Positions 1 through 12,333 are shown, counted from the first letter of the stretch. The stretch is DNA of 64,000 nt from Uloborus plumipes (GCA_038373865.1 JAXGGA010001695.1:79439-143438); one strand, 5' to 3'. Notes: generated by a model from the sequence alone, not told the origin. Program-made: numbers and translations.

Positions 1-669
1 TCAAAGATATTTTGTATACTGGTTACAAACAGTGTTTAATGGCCATGGAAAAATAATAAAAAAATATTATGTAAAAAATATTTTTTTTGTTAAGGAAAGA
101 AAAGTCGTCCCTTAAAAGTTACGATAGACCCCAGAAGGCACATACTTTTTTACTAAATTTTTTTTTTGCCTACGATATAATATTTAAAAAGACATTTTAT
201 AAGAAGAAATAAAATCAGCAATTAATATAAACTGGGAAGCTGGGAATAACTTTGAAAACTTAGTTTTTTTTCTTGAGATTGTGAACGATGTAATTTTTGA
301 TAAAAATCATATTAAAACTGCTACAGAACACACTTTACAATGGCATTGATCATGTATCATGATTATGTGCTACAATCTGTTAATAACGAATTGAAACAAT
401 ACCGAGGTACTAATTGAACACTATTAATTGGTTGAAATGTTCATTTTGGGCAAATTCAGACCCTTTTTTGGACCGTCCCTAAAAAGGGACGCTAGGCATT
501 AATGGGTTAAGATATTGCTTTTTCTCCTTTTAAACTTTGAAAGAAAAAAAAAAAAAAAACAGTATTCCTGATGCAAAAAATACTTTTTCAAATTTACTTA
601 ATATCTTTAGACCAGTGGACCAGTCTTACCTTTTGACCGGTGATACCCAGCCTTTTTACATATACCGTG
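1..669. other. AT-rich DNA without a recognised gene
   Basis: Homopolymer runs and no convincing ORF. A short perfect hairpin, GTCCCT-AAAA-AGGGAC, lies at 475-490, and GGGTTAA at 504-510 could be the right end of a TTAA-flanked element, but no matching left end was found. Confidence 0.4.
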
Positions 670-1049
670 CACTGAACAAAAAAAAATGAATGTTGTTTTT
701 ACAGTATACAACAGCTATTTTTATGGTAATAAGCTGAAAAATTGCTAATTTTACAGAATTAAACTAAAATTTCCACTTTTACAGTAATAAACGACAAAAT
801 TGCTAATTTGACACTTTATTACCGTGTATTTTGCAGTTTTAAACTGGAACCTGTTCTGCTAGTATTATAGCGTTGTTTTTACAGTATAATACAGCTAAAT
901 TTTACTGCAATTAACTAAAATTGCTAATTTTACAGCAAAAAACTAAAATTGCTAGTTTTACAGTTTATTACTGTTTATTTTGCAGTTTTAAATTGGAGTC
1001 TCGGCTGCCAGTATCAGGCTGTAAAAACAACAGTTTGTTTTTTGCAGTG
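670..1049. mobile_element. CACTG-type palindromic MITE, copy 1
   Basis: Starts CACTGAAC...ATGAATGTTG and ends in TTTTTTGCAGTG, the inverted ends shared by all copies of this family. Inside are repeated, roughly 30-bp near-palindromic units around TACAGTAATAAACTGTAAAA, separated by AATTGCTAATTT. No coding capacity. Its flanks do not show a clear TA duplication, unlike several other copies. Confidence 0.8.
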
Positions 1050-1221
1050 TGGGGTCACACTTCATATTAAAATTGTTCTCACAGGCCAGAACGTATGCAA
1101 AATCGCAAAATATTTAAAAATTATAAACCAAGAATTGTTATTATCATATGTGTTATTAAACTGTTCTTAAAAATGAATTTTCACACATTGTTTCTTAAAC
1201 TCGATGTCTCATCAGTGGAAG

Positions 1222-2860
1222 TGTGCCAATATTTAGAAAAGTGGCCAATTTGAGGAGTAGGAGGGGTTTTCTAGAAAAAATATTGTTTTTGCAGAAAAAA
1301 ATAATATTGGATTTTAAGCTCATAAATTGGGTCTAAATGCATAGAAAATAAAAAGGGGGGGAGGTCAAGGAAGTTATTACCCACTTCTGAGATTACTCAC
1401 TTTTAAGCCGTTACAGATCTGATGAATGTTACAGATCTGATGTTAATATGAGCTACATATTTGAGTTTATGCTTTCAGTCTTCGTTAACATCTCTAAATA
1501 TGATATCGTTTCCTTGCATTTTTAACATAGATTTAAGACAATTATATTAAAATATATATATTAGGCTAAAAAATCAAATTTCATTATAAAAAAGCATTTC
1601 TTGGAAATAAAAATGAGCGATAAGTGTTTAGATAAAATAAATTATGAGATTACCAAATCCAAGCTACTAAAACATTTGTTTTGTTTTGAAACAACACACA
1701 ACTTCAACTTTTTCAACACACAACTCTGCTGCTTGCTTTTCTTTAATTAGTTGCAGGAAATTTAATTTCTTGATCAGAAATTCAAATTTAGCATGCTAGT
1801 TATTATCTAGTTATTTAGCGAAGTTATGAGAAATTGAAGCACCAAAAAAAAATAAATAAATAAATAAAATAAATAAATAATAATAATTAATTAACTTAAT
1901 TTCTGCAGTGTCAATTTTTCTTATTTTACTAACTTCTATTGTCAGGTCATACAAACCACAAGTGAAGCAATTGTACTAAAGCTCATTGCTTTTCATTTTT
2001 TAAGAACAAAAATATTCAATATATATGGCTAAAACCTATGATTTTTGCTTTTTATAATTCTGAAACGTGTGAGTTAGTTCTGTAACTATTCGCTGTTTTT
2101 CAATGTTACCGCTCTGACTGTTACCGATCTGACAAACTGACAAAGTTTTTTTTTTTATTTCCGAGTCGATCGCACTAAACCAAAATCAAACACGTGGTTT
2201 TTTCACTTGTAATAAAGGACTATACTTATATATAAAATAATTTTTAAAATAATAAAAACTGCGCATTTTAGAGCGTGTTACCGATCTGATGACTCAAATG
2301 ACACACATTTTATAAAATCACTTTAAAAAATCTTACCTACAATTTTAGATGCAGAAATGCAAATTTTTAATTACGATTCGATAAAACATCCCACCAGGTA
2401 CTCAGTATCACGTGGTATAGGTGCAGGAAATGATTTTGGGAGCCTAAACATAGATCGGAAGTTATTGTTACCACTCTGACGGCGGAACTTGGGACACGCT
2501 TATTTCGCATCGGCTAGAAAATCAGAAATCGATTAAAACAAAAATGAAGTAAAATATTAACAAAGGGGTAAAAATAGAATCGTTTTTTGTGCAAGTGCGT
2601 TTTTTTTGGGAAGTTAGAAAGTGCGCATGACCTGTTTGCATGCTAAGCTTTGCTACTGGGGACACGTTACCGATCTGATTTTTGATGTATAAAAACAATA
2701 TTTTCTGAAGAAAAAAAAATTTTTTTTCTGATGTTATTAGATGAAATGAAAGCAGAACCTTATCTTCTTTCTGGGGAAAATTATTTTTTTAACTAGTTAT
2801 TGAAATACTAGTGAAAATTCACTTGGGACTCAAATTGGCACTTTTCTAAATATTAGCTCA
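1222..2860 (-). mobile_element. 1.6-kb non-autonomous element with GTTACCGATCTGA motifs, copy A
   Basis: Ends are inverted: CCAATATTTAGAAAAGTG near 1226 and CACTTTTCTAAATATTAG at 2839-2856 (allowing small changes). The whole element is the reverse complement of 38220-39830. It carries no transposase frame but has the motif GTTACCGATCTGA or near variants at about 1413, 1431, 2104, 2118, 2278, 2465 and 2667, plus an AAATAAATAAAT run. It sits inside the 72-bp array. Class is uncertain; copy B suggests TA target duplication. Confidence 0.75.
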
Positions 2861-4215
2861 AGTGTAAAAGAAAAGATCTTTTAAGAAAGTATCCTTAAAG
2901 AATGGAATTGTCCGTGTATTGTTTGTTAATAGTTAGTAAGTGAAGATAAATACTGTCTGATTTTCTTAGGTAAAACCTTCAGCGCGTATTTACGCTTGCG
3001 TTAGGTCTTCTCTGATCTTGCCAAAATAGGGGTGTTAGGTAAGAAAACAATAAGGAGAAGAATAATAAGAAGCATTTTGAGCCTCATCAAACAACGTAGA
3101 ACAATGCTAATTTCAAATACGTAGTTCAGTTGAATGTGCCAAAAGACTATAGCAAAAATGTAACAAATTTTAAATTGAAAACTTCGAAAAGTTCCCATTC
3201 ACAACCCATTATCCCTTTTTAAGTGGAATGGTTCCCAAAGGCTAGGCACGGTTTTCAAGGAGGGACAGGACATTTAATTAAGTTCTTAAACAATTCTACT
3301 TCCCTGCGTTTTTTTAACTGTTAGGTAGTGGACAAAAAGTTAAAATCGAAGTGTGTCCTTAAAAATTGAATTTTCATGTTTTTTTCCTAAAAATTAGTAA
3401 ATTTAGAAAAAGTTCTTTCGAATTGAGTCCCTAAAAATTGATTTTTCTGTTACTGTTTGTTAACGTTTAGTAAGTGGAGATAAAGACAGATTAAACTGAG
3501 CCCTTAAAAATTCAATTTTTAGGTATCGTTTCTTAAATGTTAGTAAGTGGAGAAAAAGTCTATTTAGACGGCGCCCTCAAAAATAAAATTTTCAAAAAAG
3601 TCTTATTAAATTGTATCGTTAAAAATTGAATTTTTGATAGTGTTTTAAATATTAGTAAGCGGTGAAAAAATCTTTCTGAGTGGCGTTCCTAAAAAATTGA
3701 ATTTTCAAGAGTTGTTTCTTAAAAGTTAGTAGGGGAGAAAGAGTCAGATAAAAGCAGCACCCTGCAAATGACGGACGTTGTTGTTCAGGTTCTGACCTCA
3801 GACTAAAAAGTGGATCACAAAAAAACTGGGTTAAAAACTGAATTGCAAAAAAAAGTCCTGCTAATCTATGTATGCAAAAATTGAATTTCGAAACTGGCCC
3901 CGAAAAGTTAGTAAGTGGAGAAAAAGTCTTCTTGGGCTGTGTCCTTAAAAATTGACTTCACATTGTCCTCTAAAAATTAGTATATGGCGAAAAAATCTTA
4001 GTATACTGTGTCCTTCAAAAATTGATTTTCTCCTCATTGTTTCTTGAATGTAGTAAGTGCAGAAAAGTCTAATTAAACTGTGTCCTTAAAAATGAATTTT
4101 CACATATTGTTTCTTAAAAATTAGTTAGAAAAAAATCTTTTTGAATTGTACCTCCGAAAAATTGAGATTTTCCAAGCATTGTTTCTCAAAAGTAGTAAGT
4201 GGAGAGAAAGTCATA

Positions 4216-4320
4216 TTAAAGAGTTCACGCTCTCTTCTTCCCTTGATCATCGTTTCATATGAGGAAGCCAACTCTATTATAGCCAACCAAGACAGCAGCC
4301 CCCAGGATTTATTAATGAAA
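4216..4320. repeat. Higher-order repeat segment, copy 1 of 3
   Basis: A segment beginning GAGTTCACGCTCTC and ending CCCAGGATTTATTAA recurs at about 6765-6865 and 7350-7460. It shows that the 72-bp array has a larger nested period of several hundred bases. Confidence 0.7.
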
Positions 4321-4460
4321 AAACTGCGTTTTAAGGGCTGGGGGGAGGGCACACATTAAAAAGTCTTTTTAATTTGTGTTCATAAAATATTAATTTTCCA
4401 TAATTGTTTGTAAAAAGTTAGTAATTGGAGATAAAGACTTATTAAATTGAGCTCTTAGAC

Positions 4461-6208
4461 CAGTGGTGGCCAACCACGGCACACGTGCCCCAATGTGGTA
4501 CGGCAGAGCAGTAACAGTGGCAAGCGAAGACTTTTTAAAAAAATTCCAAAATTGATTACAAAATGTCGATCTCAAAAATATTGATAAAAACTAAAACCCT
4601 TAAACTGATAAATATAATGATATTGTGACGATTAAGTGTCAGGAACTTGGCTTACAAGTTGTATGAACTACAATGTTGCTAAGTACTTAACGTTAGATTT
4701 GGACATCCAAAACAAGCTGAGACGCTACACATAAAGCTTTGTAAAGCATATTTGCGTTTGACACGAATGAAACTTTCGATGTTGCAGAATGGATTTTTGA
4801 TCTGCAATAGTTTCAGCTACGGGTGATGAAATTTTATAAAAAAGTTAACTCTGCAACTAAAATAAAGAAACCAGATTGGAAAAAATTCGGTATTGTTGCA
4901 CAAATGAAGATCCATAAATTGTTTTTGTTACATTACTTGAAAATAATTTGGGAAAAAAACTTCAAAAGTATTATCGAATTATTTATCACAAACTCATTTC
5001 CAAGGAATGAGACTTTTTCTCTGCTGGTGACCCTGTAGAGTTCACTGTATTAACAAACTACGAATTAGAGCTCTGAATGTTTTGTGAACTCTTCCCAGGA
5101 GAAAGAAGAGAGCATGGAAAGTTACTCTTTCATTGAAATGTGCAATAGCTATCCAAAGGATAAATAGTCATAAGATTTTAGAATTTTATAGGGAGTGTTT
5201 TTTAAAATGTTTGGAAGGAAAGCAATGAGGACTTGCTATTTAGGAATGAAGAAGCTATGTCATCTCTGATTATCCGGCGTTTAAGTAATTTAAATTTAAG
5301 ATAGTACAAGAAAAGTTTCCTAAACCAGTATAGGCCATCTACATTCTTTTATGATGAAACTTCAGTTTCTTTCTAATTTGGAGAAAAAAATAAAACATTA
5401 AATTTTATACTGAAAGTATCAACACAAATTTAATAATTTTACCCCTATTTTAAGTATTCATTCAGTGTTAGGTTTGATGATTTTCAGGATCATAAAAGAA
5501 AGTGCTGATCTTTTCAAATTCTTTGTCTATTTTTCTGCAAGACACTACTTGTTTCCCTTCTGAAATCCAAATAGGAATTACTGACCTGTTTCATCGGTAA
5601 TCAAATATAAGAGCTTACTTCAACAAAAAATCATCCACGTTATACAGAAATTTGGAAATTCGTACCAACAATTTTTTTTTCACATTTACACACTTTAGCC
5701 GTCTGATGCTGTTGTTTGGTTCAAAATACGCTTCTAAACAAATATTTTTTCTTTATGAATGCAGAAAAATCTAAATACCGTTGAATATTAATTGATAGCA
5801 CTTTAAACGTTCAACTTCTTAGAATTCTCAAGAACTAATCCTAAAATAAAAAACTTGGTAAAAAAGATACACACTCATAAACCACATTAAGTACAGACTA
5901 TTTAATTTTTAGAGTAGAATGTTATTTGTTTCTTTTTTAAGCGTAAGCCAACTGACAGAACCTATCAAGTGTTTATTAACAATAACTCTTAAGTTTGGAC
6001 CAGTAATATCTTTATTACCATTTAGATTTCAATTGCTCAGATTTACGAGAAAAAATGTTTCATTTGAGTAAGAATTACATAGTCAGCCAACATAAAATCT
6101 ATTTTCAACTTTAAAAAAAAGATCAGTTTGTTGGGAAAATACAATGTGGCACGGTGAGCTTTTTCTCTCCAGGTAGTGGCACTCTCCCTAAAAAGGTTGG
6201 CCACCCTG
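4461..6208. mobile_element. hAT-superfamily DNA transposon, decayed, 1748 bp
   Basis: Terminal inverted repeats CAGTGGTGGCCAACC (left) and GGTTGGCCACCCTG (right) are flanked by a perfect 8-bp duplication TCTTAGAC at 4453-4460 and 6209-6216. An 8-bp TSD and CAGNG ends are hallmarks of hAT elements. It is inserted in the 72-bp array. The interior is AT-rich with only short broken frames (longest 4823-5038 on +), and I cannot recognise hAT transposase motifs in them, so treat it as a non-autonomous or heavily decayed copy. Confidence 0.9.
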
Positions 6209-6764
6209 TCTTAGACTGCAATTTTCGCGTACTGCTCCTTAAATGTTAAGTAGTGGAGGAAAGGTTCATTTTAACTGTATCGTTAAAAGTGAATTTTAGC
6301 GTATTGGTTCTAAAAAGTAAGTGAAGAAAAAGTTTTTTAACTATATCCTTTAAAAAACGAATTTCCACATAATATTTCTAAGAAAATGTTAGGGAAGAAA
6401 AAATGTTTTTGAAATGAGGGGAAGGTCCCCTAAAAATTCAATTTTCCGTTAGTGTTTGTTAACATAACGACGGAACATTAGTAACAGGAGACAAATTCTT
6501 ATTAAACTTAGCACTTTCTAAATAAAAATTCAATTTTCAGTTATTCTTTTTAAAAAGTTAGTTGTAAAGGGGAGAAAAAGTCCTTTTAAATAGTACAAAA
6601 AATATCTTATTGAACTGAGCACTTAAAAAAATTCAATTTTTAGGTATTGTTTCTTAAACATTAGTTGATTAACGGGGAAAAAGTCTTTTTGAATAGTGTC
6701 TCTAAAAATTGAATTTCCAACTATTTTTTCTTAGAAGTTATTAAGTGGAGACAAAGCCATATTA

Positions 6765-6865
6765 ATGAGTTCACGCTCTCCTCTTTCCGAGATCATCGTC
6801 CCAGATGAGCAAGCCAACTCTTCCAGCTAACCAAGATAGCAGCACCCAGAATTTATTAAGGCGAA
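6765..6865. repeat. Higher-order repeat segment, copy 2 of 3
   Basis: Close match to 4216-4320 and 7350-7460, including GAGTTCACGCTCTC and AACCAAGATAGCAGC. Confidence 0.7.
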
Positions 6866-7349
6866 AGAATATTACTAATAATTTCACGTATTGCTTCCAA
6901 ACAGTAAGGGAAGAAACAGTCTTATCAAAATTGTGTCCTTAAAAGAATTCTTCCATATTGTTTCTTAAAACTAAGTAAGTGGTGAAAATGTCTTCCTGCA
7001 TTGTATCCCTAAAAATTGATTTTTTTTACTGTTTGCTAACATTTATTAAGTGCATATAAAGACTTATTAACGCTCAGTCTTTAAAAAATTCAATTTTCAG
7101 GTATTATTTCTTAGAAAGTAGTAAATGCATAGTAATTAAAATATATGTATTAAAATAAAATGTATGCATATATAAATTAATAAGTAATAGAAAATAGTAA
7201 ATTTGCTAAGCAAAACCCATAAAAACTTAATTTTCATGTATTGCTTCTTTAGTAATTAATAAATGGAGTGAAAGTCTTGCGTCCCTAAAAAATTGAATTT
7301 CCAAGTATTGTTTCTTAAAATTTAGTCAGCGGAGAAAAAGCCATATTAA

Positions 7350-7460
7350 AGAGTTCACGCTCTCCTCTTTCTGAGATCATCGTCCCAGATGAGGAAGCCA
7401 ACTCTATTCCAGCTAACCAAGATAGCAGCCCCCAGAATTTATTAAGGCGAAAGAATATTA
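7350..7460. repeat. Higher-order repeat segment, copy 3 of 3
   Basis: Close match to the two copies above; about 585 bp after copy 2. Confidence 0.7.
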
Positions 7461-8214
7461 CCATTAAATAAAAGAAACCGCTTCACAGAACATTACCTGT
7501 GGCAGATAAGTAGGAAAGCCTGACAGTCCGGGGCTCTCTTTTCGGCTGAGTAATTATTCTTATGCAGGGGGAGGAAAAGATACCTCTCCGAAAATAGAAT
7601 CCTCCAGAAATTAGCCGTCGTCTCTACTAGATGCTTAAGTAATGTCTTGGAAGCATTAGGTGAGACGCTGGCAATGAGTTTCAAAGAGGATACGAAACCA
7701 GATATGAGCAGCGTATGTGGGATGTGTAGCGAGGGGAGAGCACATTTAAATGCTATGCAGATAGTTGTGGCATTTGAAGCATATGGCTTGGCGTAAATTC
7801 AGATTAAGTTATGTTTATAATGTCTGCGAGATGAAGGTTTCGAATTCGAAAGTATATTCCTGGTGCTGACTACAATGTAATGCATCATCACTGGAACGAG
7901 AAAGAAGAAAACTGACAGGTTATATATAGGATATATGAAGCAGTACGATGCAAGAGTAACCAAGTTAGTGACAAAACAATGCGTCATTACTTTTTGCAGG
8001 GGATTCCACATGGAAAGTAAGGAATTTCGTTTCAGTTCGCACTTTTCAGCGAAATAAGAATTTCAAGTTTAACACTTTCATGAATTACGCTGGTTTTGTG
8101 TAGCTTTTTTTTACTATTATTTATTTATTTATATTTCTTCGCTTCGACTTTTTTTTTTTTTTTAGATACATTTTAATTGATAAACATAGAACTGATATTC
8201 CTTCATTTTTTTAG
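7461..8214. other. Apparently single-copy non-coding stretch
   Basis: Composition is more balanced than its surroundings and no repeat family seen elsewhere in the window occurs here. The short minus-strand frames have no recognisable domain. It may hold intronic regulatory DNA, but the sequence alone does not show that. Confidence 0.3.
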
Positions 8215-9880
8215 CAGATAGAACCCGAATATAGGCGTGAATCAAAATCACTAGTTTGTGCATCAGAGCAAAAAGTAGATCGATCTGTTAACGTTTTCGT
8301 GTCTCTTTATTCAAATATCCAAAAAAGTTCACTTTCCCCACACCACTTTCCACAAAAAGAACATCTAAAAAGTAATTCTCAAATACTCAATTTGATCTCA
8401 TTATGGATAATTGCTATGGATTCTTACCGCCAACTATTGAGTCACAGATATAGTCTTTTTAGACTAATTTGAATCGATAATACATGGTGTTGATTGGAAC
8501 TAAAATGGAGGAATAAATCTAATCTATAATTTGTGCATCAGCACAAAAATAGTGAGAAATCTTTAACCCCCGGAGGTCCGGCAGTTCCAGAATTACATGT
8601 TAAATGGGCGTGATAAGACGTCCAGAACCGTCAGTGGGTTAATGTCCTCGTGTCTCCTCTTCCTCACGCCTTAAAAATAATGTCCTAAAAGATATTTCCA
8701 AATGCTCAATTGCATCTTATTATTGGTTATTGCCGTCAATTGCATTCGTAGTCAGTCATTAGAACACATAGTCAAGTTTTTGAGAAAACTTGAAGGGATG
8801 AACATGATGATGCTGCAGTTCCAAAATGATTAGTTACAGAATAGAATCCGAATACAGGTGGGAATCTAATCCTTAATTTGAGTATCAGGATAAGTAACTA
8901 AGAGTTTTTTTTTTTTTAAATCTTATCGCGTCTTGTTCTCCTGAAGTGTTAAAAAGAACATCCTAAAAGCAATTTACAAGTGCTCAATTGCTTCCCCTTG
9001 TGAGTAATTTGCTATCAATTCTCTCTTTCGGTCAACCGTCGCATCACAGACATATGGTCAAATCTTAGAGACAAAGTTTAATGGATAACAGTAATGCTGA
9101 CGATATTCTAAATCGCATTTGTACTGGGTGAAACGAGATTACAGATGTAAATATATTTACTTATTTGTGTATCGGCATAAAACGGAGATATCTTTTAATG
9201 TTTCCACGTCCTGCCACCCCGCACCCCTTCCAGCGTTAAAGAGAACTTCAAGAGAGCAATTTTTAAATGGTCAACTGGATCTATAAGGTATAAGTCAACG
9301 ATCAAGATCAAAACATGGACAGGTTTTTAAAACACATTTTTTTTTTGTGAACAAACATTGGGCTGACAGTTCGCAATGTTCAAAAGTGTTTATTTATTAG
9401 AAAAAACCAGAAAGAATACAGGTGTGAATCTAATCAAAACGGAGACATCTTTTAATGTTTTTGCCTCTCCTTTTCTCTACGCGCCAAAAAAGAAATATTT
9501 AAGACGTATTTCCAAATACTCAATTGCATCCCATCGTGGGTAATTGCCAACGATTGCTCGCTTCGAGTCAACCAGATCCAAAAATGATAAAGTTTTTGAA
9601 ACAAATGGACAAACAGGGTGTCGACCCAAAGCGTTTATTTGCCGGATAGAACCAGAATACAGATGTGAATCTAATTATTAATTTCTATATCAGCATAAAA
9701 AACGCAGGTATATTTTAATGTTTTCCCTTCTCCTTTTCCCTATGCGTTAAAAAAGAAACTTCCCAAGAGCTATTTCCAAATGCTCAATTGCATCCCATCG
9801 CAGGTAATTGCCATCGATTGCTCTCCTACGGTCAAGCATCGAGACACAAACATGGCCGCTGCTGAGACGGAAGCTGAAAA
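8215..9880. repeat. Degenerate tandem array, unit about 240-340 bp, about six units
   Basis: A block like GAATACAGGTGTGAATCTAA ... TATCAGCATAAAA ... TTTTAATGTTTTC...TCTCC ... CCAAATGCTCAATTGCATCCC recurs with starts near 8221, 8508, 8846, 9133, 9410 and 9650. Unit divergence is high, so the array is old. One unit carries a 72-bp insertion at 8567-8638. Confidence 0.75.
8563..8642. mobile_element. Tiny TTAA-flanked MITE (72-bp body, piggyBac-like)
   Basis: TTAA at 8563-8566 and 8639-8642 flanks a 72-bp body starting CCCCCGGAGGTC and ending CGTCAGTGGG. Sister units of the surrounding array read through this point as ...CTTTTAATGTTTT..., so the uninserted site is known and contains a single TTAA. 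TTAA duplication with CCC...GGG ends fits the piggyBac class; inverted ends are short. Confidence 0.65.
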
Positions 9881-10759
9881 TTAGGATTCTCATTGTGGTT
9901 GGTTATTTAAACAATGGGTTTCGGACCGGTCTCTTGGAGCACTGATTACTTTCTCATGGACTGTCAGCGTAGATTGCTGTGAAGGATCCTTTTTTATTCA
10001 TTCACGCACTGTTAATGTGTCCAGGAAACAGTAGGTGGGCGGTCTTTTATCTGTCAGTCAAGGCTGCTTCGCCAATAAAATTGCGCTTTGAAGTCCCGTG
10101 TGATTATTTTGAGGCTCTTTCCAGTTGGGTTGTTGTGGCGTTTGCGGGTCCTGAAGTTAGTCGTGACTTCTCATAAATTCCAGTTAGGTCATAAATATCC
10201 ACTTTGTGCAGACGATGGTAAAGTAAATATTTTGACGTTAGCAAATATAACAACACGGTTGGCATAAGAGTATTTTTGTATGCGAAATGTTATAGGTTTC
10301 AAAATTAAGATCGAAATTAAAAAAAAGATGGTTAACTTTATTTTTTATGTGAAAGTTCAAAAATTTGAATAAAAGAGCACAACTTCTGGGGAAAGCAATG
10401 AAAACAATAAAAGATAAAAGTACCCATGCAACGCATTTTTGTTGCATAAATGTTATAAGGTTTAACATCAGGATAAGTAAAGTTTCCTCTTTTTTAAAAC
10501 AATTAAAAACTATTTTGTACGCAAAGCGGTATTGAACAGTTACAAATAAGAGAACTATGTATGCATAAAAATAATAAAAAATAAAAGAAGTGGGTGGATA
10601 CTACGATTAAATAACTGCAACAACACAACTTTGCTTATACTGCTTGGGGAAACAGTCCACATTCAACCCCCCCCCCCCCAAGATTTTAAAAAATGTAAAG
10701 ACTTGATTTAAATGTTAATTGTTAAAATATCATTTCTAAATTTTATTTAGTTAGAAGTA
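9881..10759. other. Non-coding DNA, nothing recognised
   Basis: AT-rich with a poly-C run near 10666-10679. Frames at 9979-10176 (+) and 10238-10468 (-) lack recognisable domains. Confidence 0.3.
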
Positions 10760-11099
10760 CTCTGTAAAAAATGAATGTTGTTTTTACAGTATAATACAGC
10801 TAGTTTCAGTGGCGTATCCAGGGGGGGGGTGCCAAGGGACCAATGCACCCCCCAAGATTTTATAAGACTATAAACAATGGTGGCACCGAATTTTGAAAAA
10901 ACATGTAACCTTCATGTAAATATGCTTCAGGTTTTTTCAATGAAAAATACTTTATGGACACTGAAATATTGTCATATTATTTTCTGTTTTCGACAATAAG
11001 AAGCAAAACTAATTGTTATTCTGTAATTGCGGAAATGTAAGAGGAAAATGAGCGATGTACCCGCGCCTTATTGTTCTTGCATGATATTCATTTTTGTGG

Positions 11100-11135
<36 letters not shown>

Positions 11136-11589
11136 AATCTTTGAGCAACGTTCAATAGAAAAAATTAAATCGAAATACTGCGTATTTAAAATTTTCACCA
11201 TATTTCTTGATTTTTTTTCCTTTCTCATCAGTGTCGATGTTCGATGTGCACCCCCCAAAATCAATTCCTGGATACGCCACTGTCTAGTTTTATAGTAATA
11301 AACTGTAAAAAAATGTTAATTTACCGTAATAAATTGTAAAATTGCTCATAATAAACTAAAATTGTAATTTTTTCAGTTTCGAACTGGAACCTCTACTGCC
11401 AATATCATACTGGTTTTTACAATATAATATAGTTAAATTTTACGGCCATGTACTGAAATTCCTCAGTTTATAGTAAGAAACTGTAAAATTGCTAGTTTTA
11501 CAGTTTATTACTTTGAAGTTTTCAGTTTTAAATTGGAACCTCGGCTGCCAGTATTACACTGTTGAAACAACAGCTCATTTTTTGCAGTG
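10760..11589. mobile_element. CACTG-type palindromic MITE, copy 2, split by a nested hAT MITE
   Basis: Begins CTCTGTAAAAAATGAATG after a TA and ends TTTTTTGCAGTG before a TA (11590-11591), consistent with TA target duplication. Internal ACAGT/AATAAACTGTAAAA units are present on both sides of the 10807-11282 insertion. Confidence 0.8.
10807..11282. mobile_element. hAT-type MITE, 476 bp, nested
   Basis: Perfect 16-bp inverted ends: CAGTGGCGTATCCAGG at 10807-10822 and its reverse complement at 11267-11282. Flanks GCTAGTTT and TCTAGTTT form an 8-bp duplication with one mismatch, the hAT signature. Contains a long poly-A run (about 11100-11134) and no transposase. Confidence 0.9.
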
Positions 11590-11919
11590 TAGTTATGGTT
11601 TCTTTCGAAAAAAAAAATTGTAGCAAAAGTGCGAAATTTGTATATTTATCAACGTATAACAAATATGATTTGCGTTTACAGGAAAATGTGTACTTTTAAC
11701 TCTGAATAAAAGTCTTTTGCCAAGAAGATTTTTTCTACATTTAATTAAATTTTATTTTATTATATTAATATTTTTCGTTAGTAACACGTATGTTTCAAGA
11801 ATTCACAAAAAGTGTGCTAATATACCAGGTAGCGTGCCATATTTTCCAAATTGTTTGTTCGTTTCAAATTAGCGCATCAAAGGAAGACTTGTTGTCTTCG
11901 TTTTGATATGCTAACTTAA

Positions 11920-12329
11920 CCCTTTAAGCGGTTTGCCCGTACAGTATACGTGCAACCCGAAATTGGCGTCATCTGGTTTGCCCGTACGGCGTACGGGTAT
12001 CGATATTTTCAGATTTCCTTTTCTGGTTTACCCGAACTGTTTGGAAAATCGTAAACTTCAAAATTCACAGTAAGTGTAAGAGAAATTTTTGCATAATTTG
12101 TAAACCATTCTTTACTGCATGCAAAATGTATTTGAAAAAAACAATAATTTCGGGGTTTTGTGACCAAAATTGTAAAATAAAAAATGTTGTAAAAGCATTG
12201 AAAATGAAAAAAAAAATTAAAAAATTTTTAATATTCTTATTCTGTTAAGTATGGTATTTAACTTTATGCAATAAAAAAATGTGCCTTTTTTGGAAGCATT
12301 TCTGGTAAAATAATTGACCGCTTAAAGGG
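11920..12329. mobile_element. piggyBac-type MITE, 410 bp
   Basis: Flanked by TTAA at 11916-11919 and 12330-12333. Ends are inverted: CCCTTTAAGCGGT on the left and ACCGCTTAAAGGG on the right. TTAA duplication and CCCTTT ends are typical of piggyBac elements. Near the left end GTTTGCCCGTAC occurs twice, perhaps a transposase-binding subrepeat. No coding capacity. Confidence 0.85.
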
Positions 12330-12333
12330 TTAA

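Larger units (their letters stand above)
1165..7345. repeat. Degenerate tandem array, period about 72 bp, interrupted by two transposons
   Basis: A motif like GTTAGTAAGTGGAGAAAAAG followed by CCTTAAAAATTGAATTTTC and TTGTTTCTTAAA recurs about every 70-75 bp, for example near 3466, 3539, 3907, 3977, 4049, 4121 and 4193. Blocks lie at about 1165-1221, 2880-4460 and 6217-7345. The gaps are the elements at 1222-2860 and 4461-6208, so the array is older than both. Units are strongly diverged. Confidence 0.75.

Noticed and set aside
11071..11295. Poly-Lys + frame
   Set aside because: Poly-A run inside a hAT MITE.
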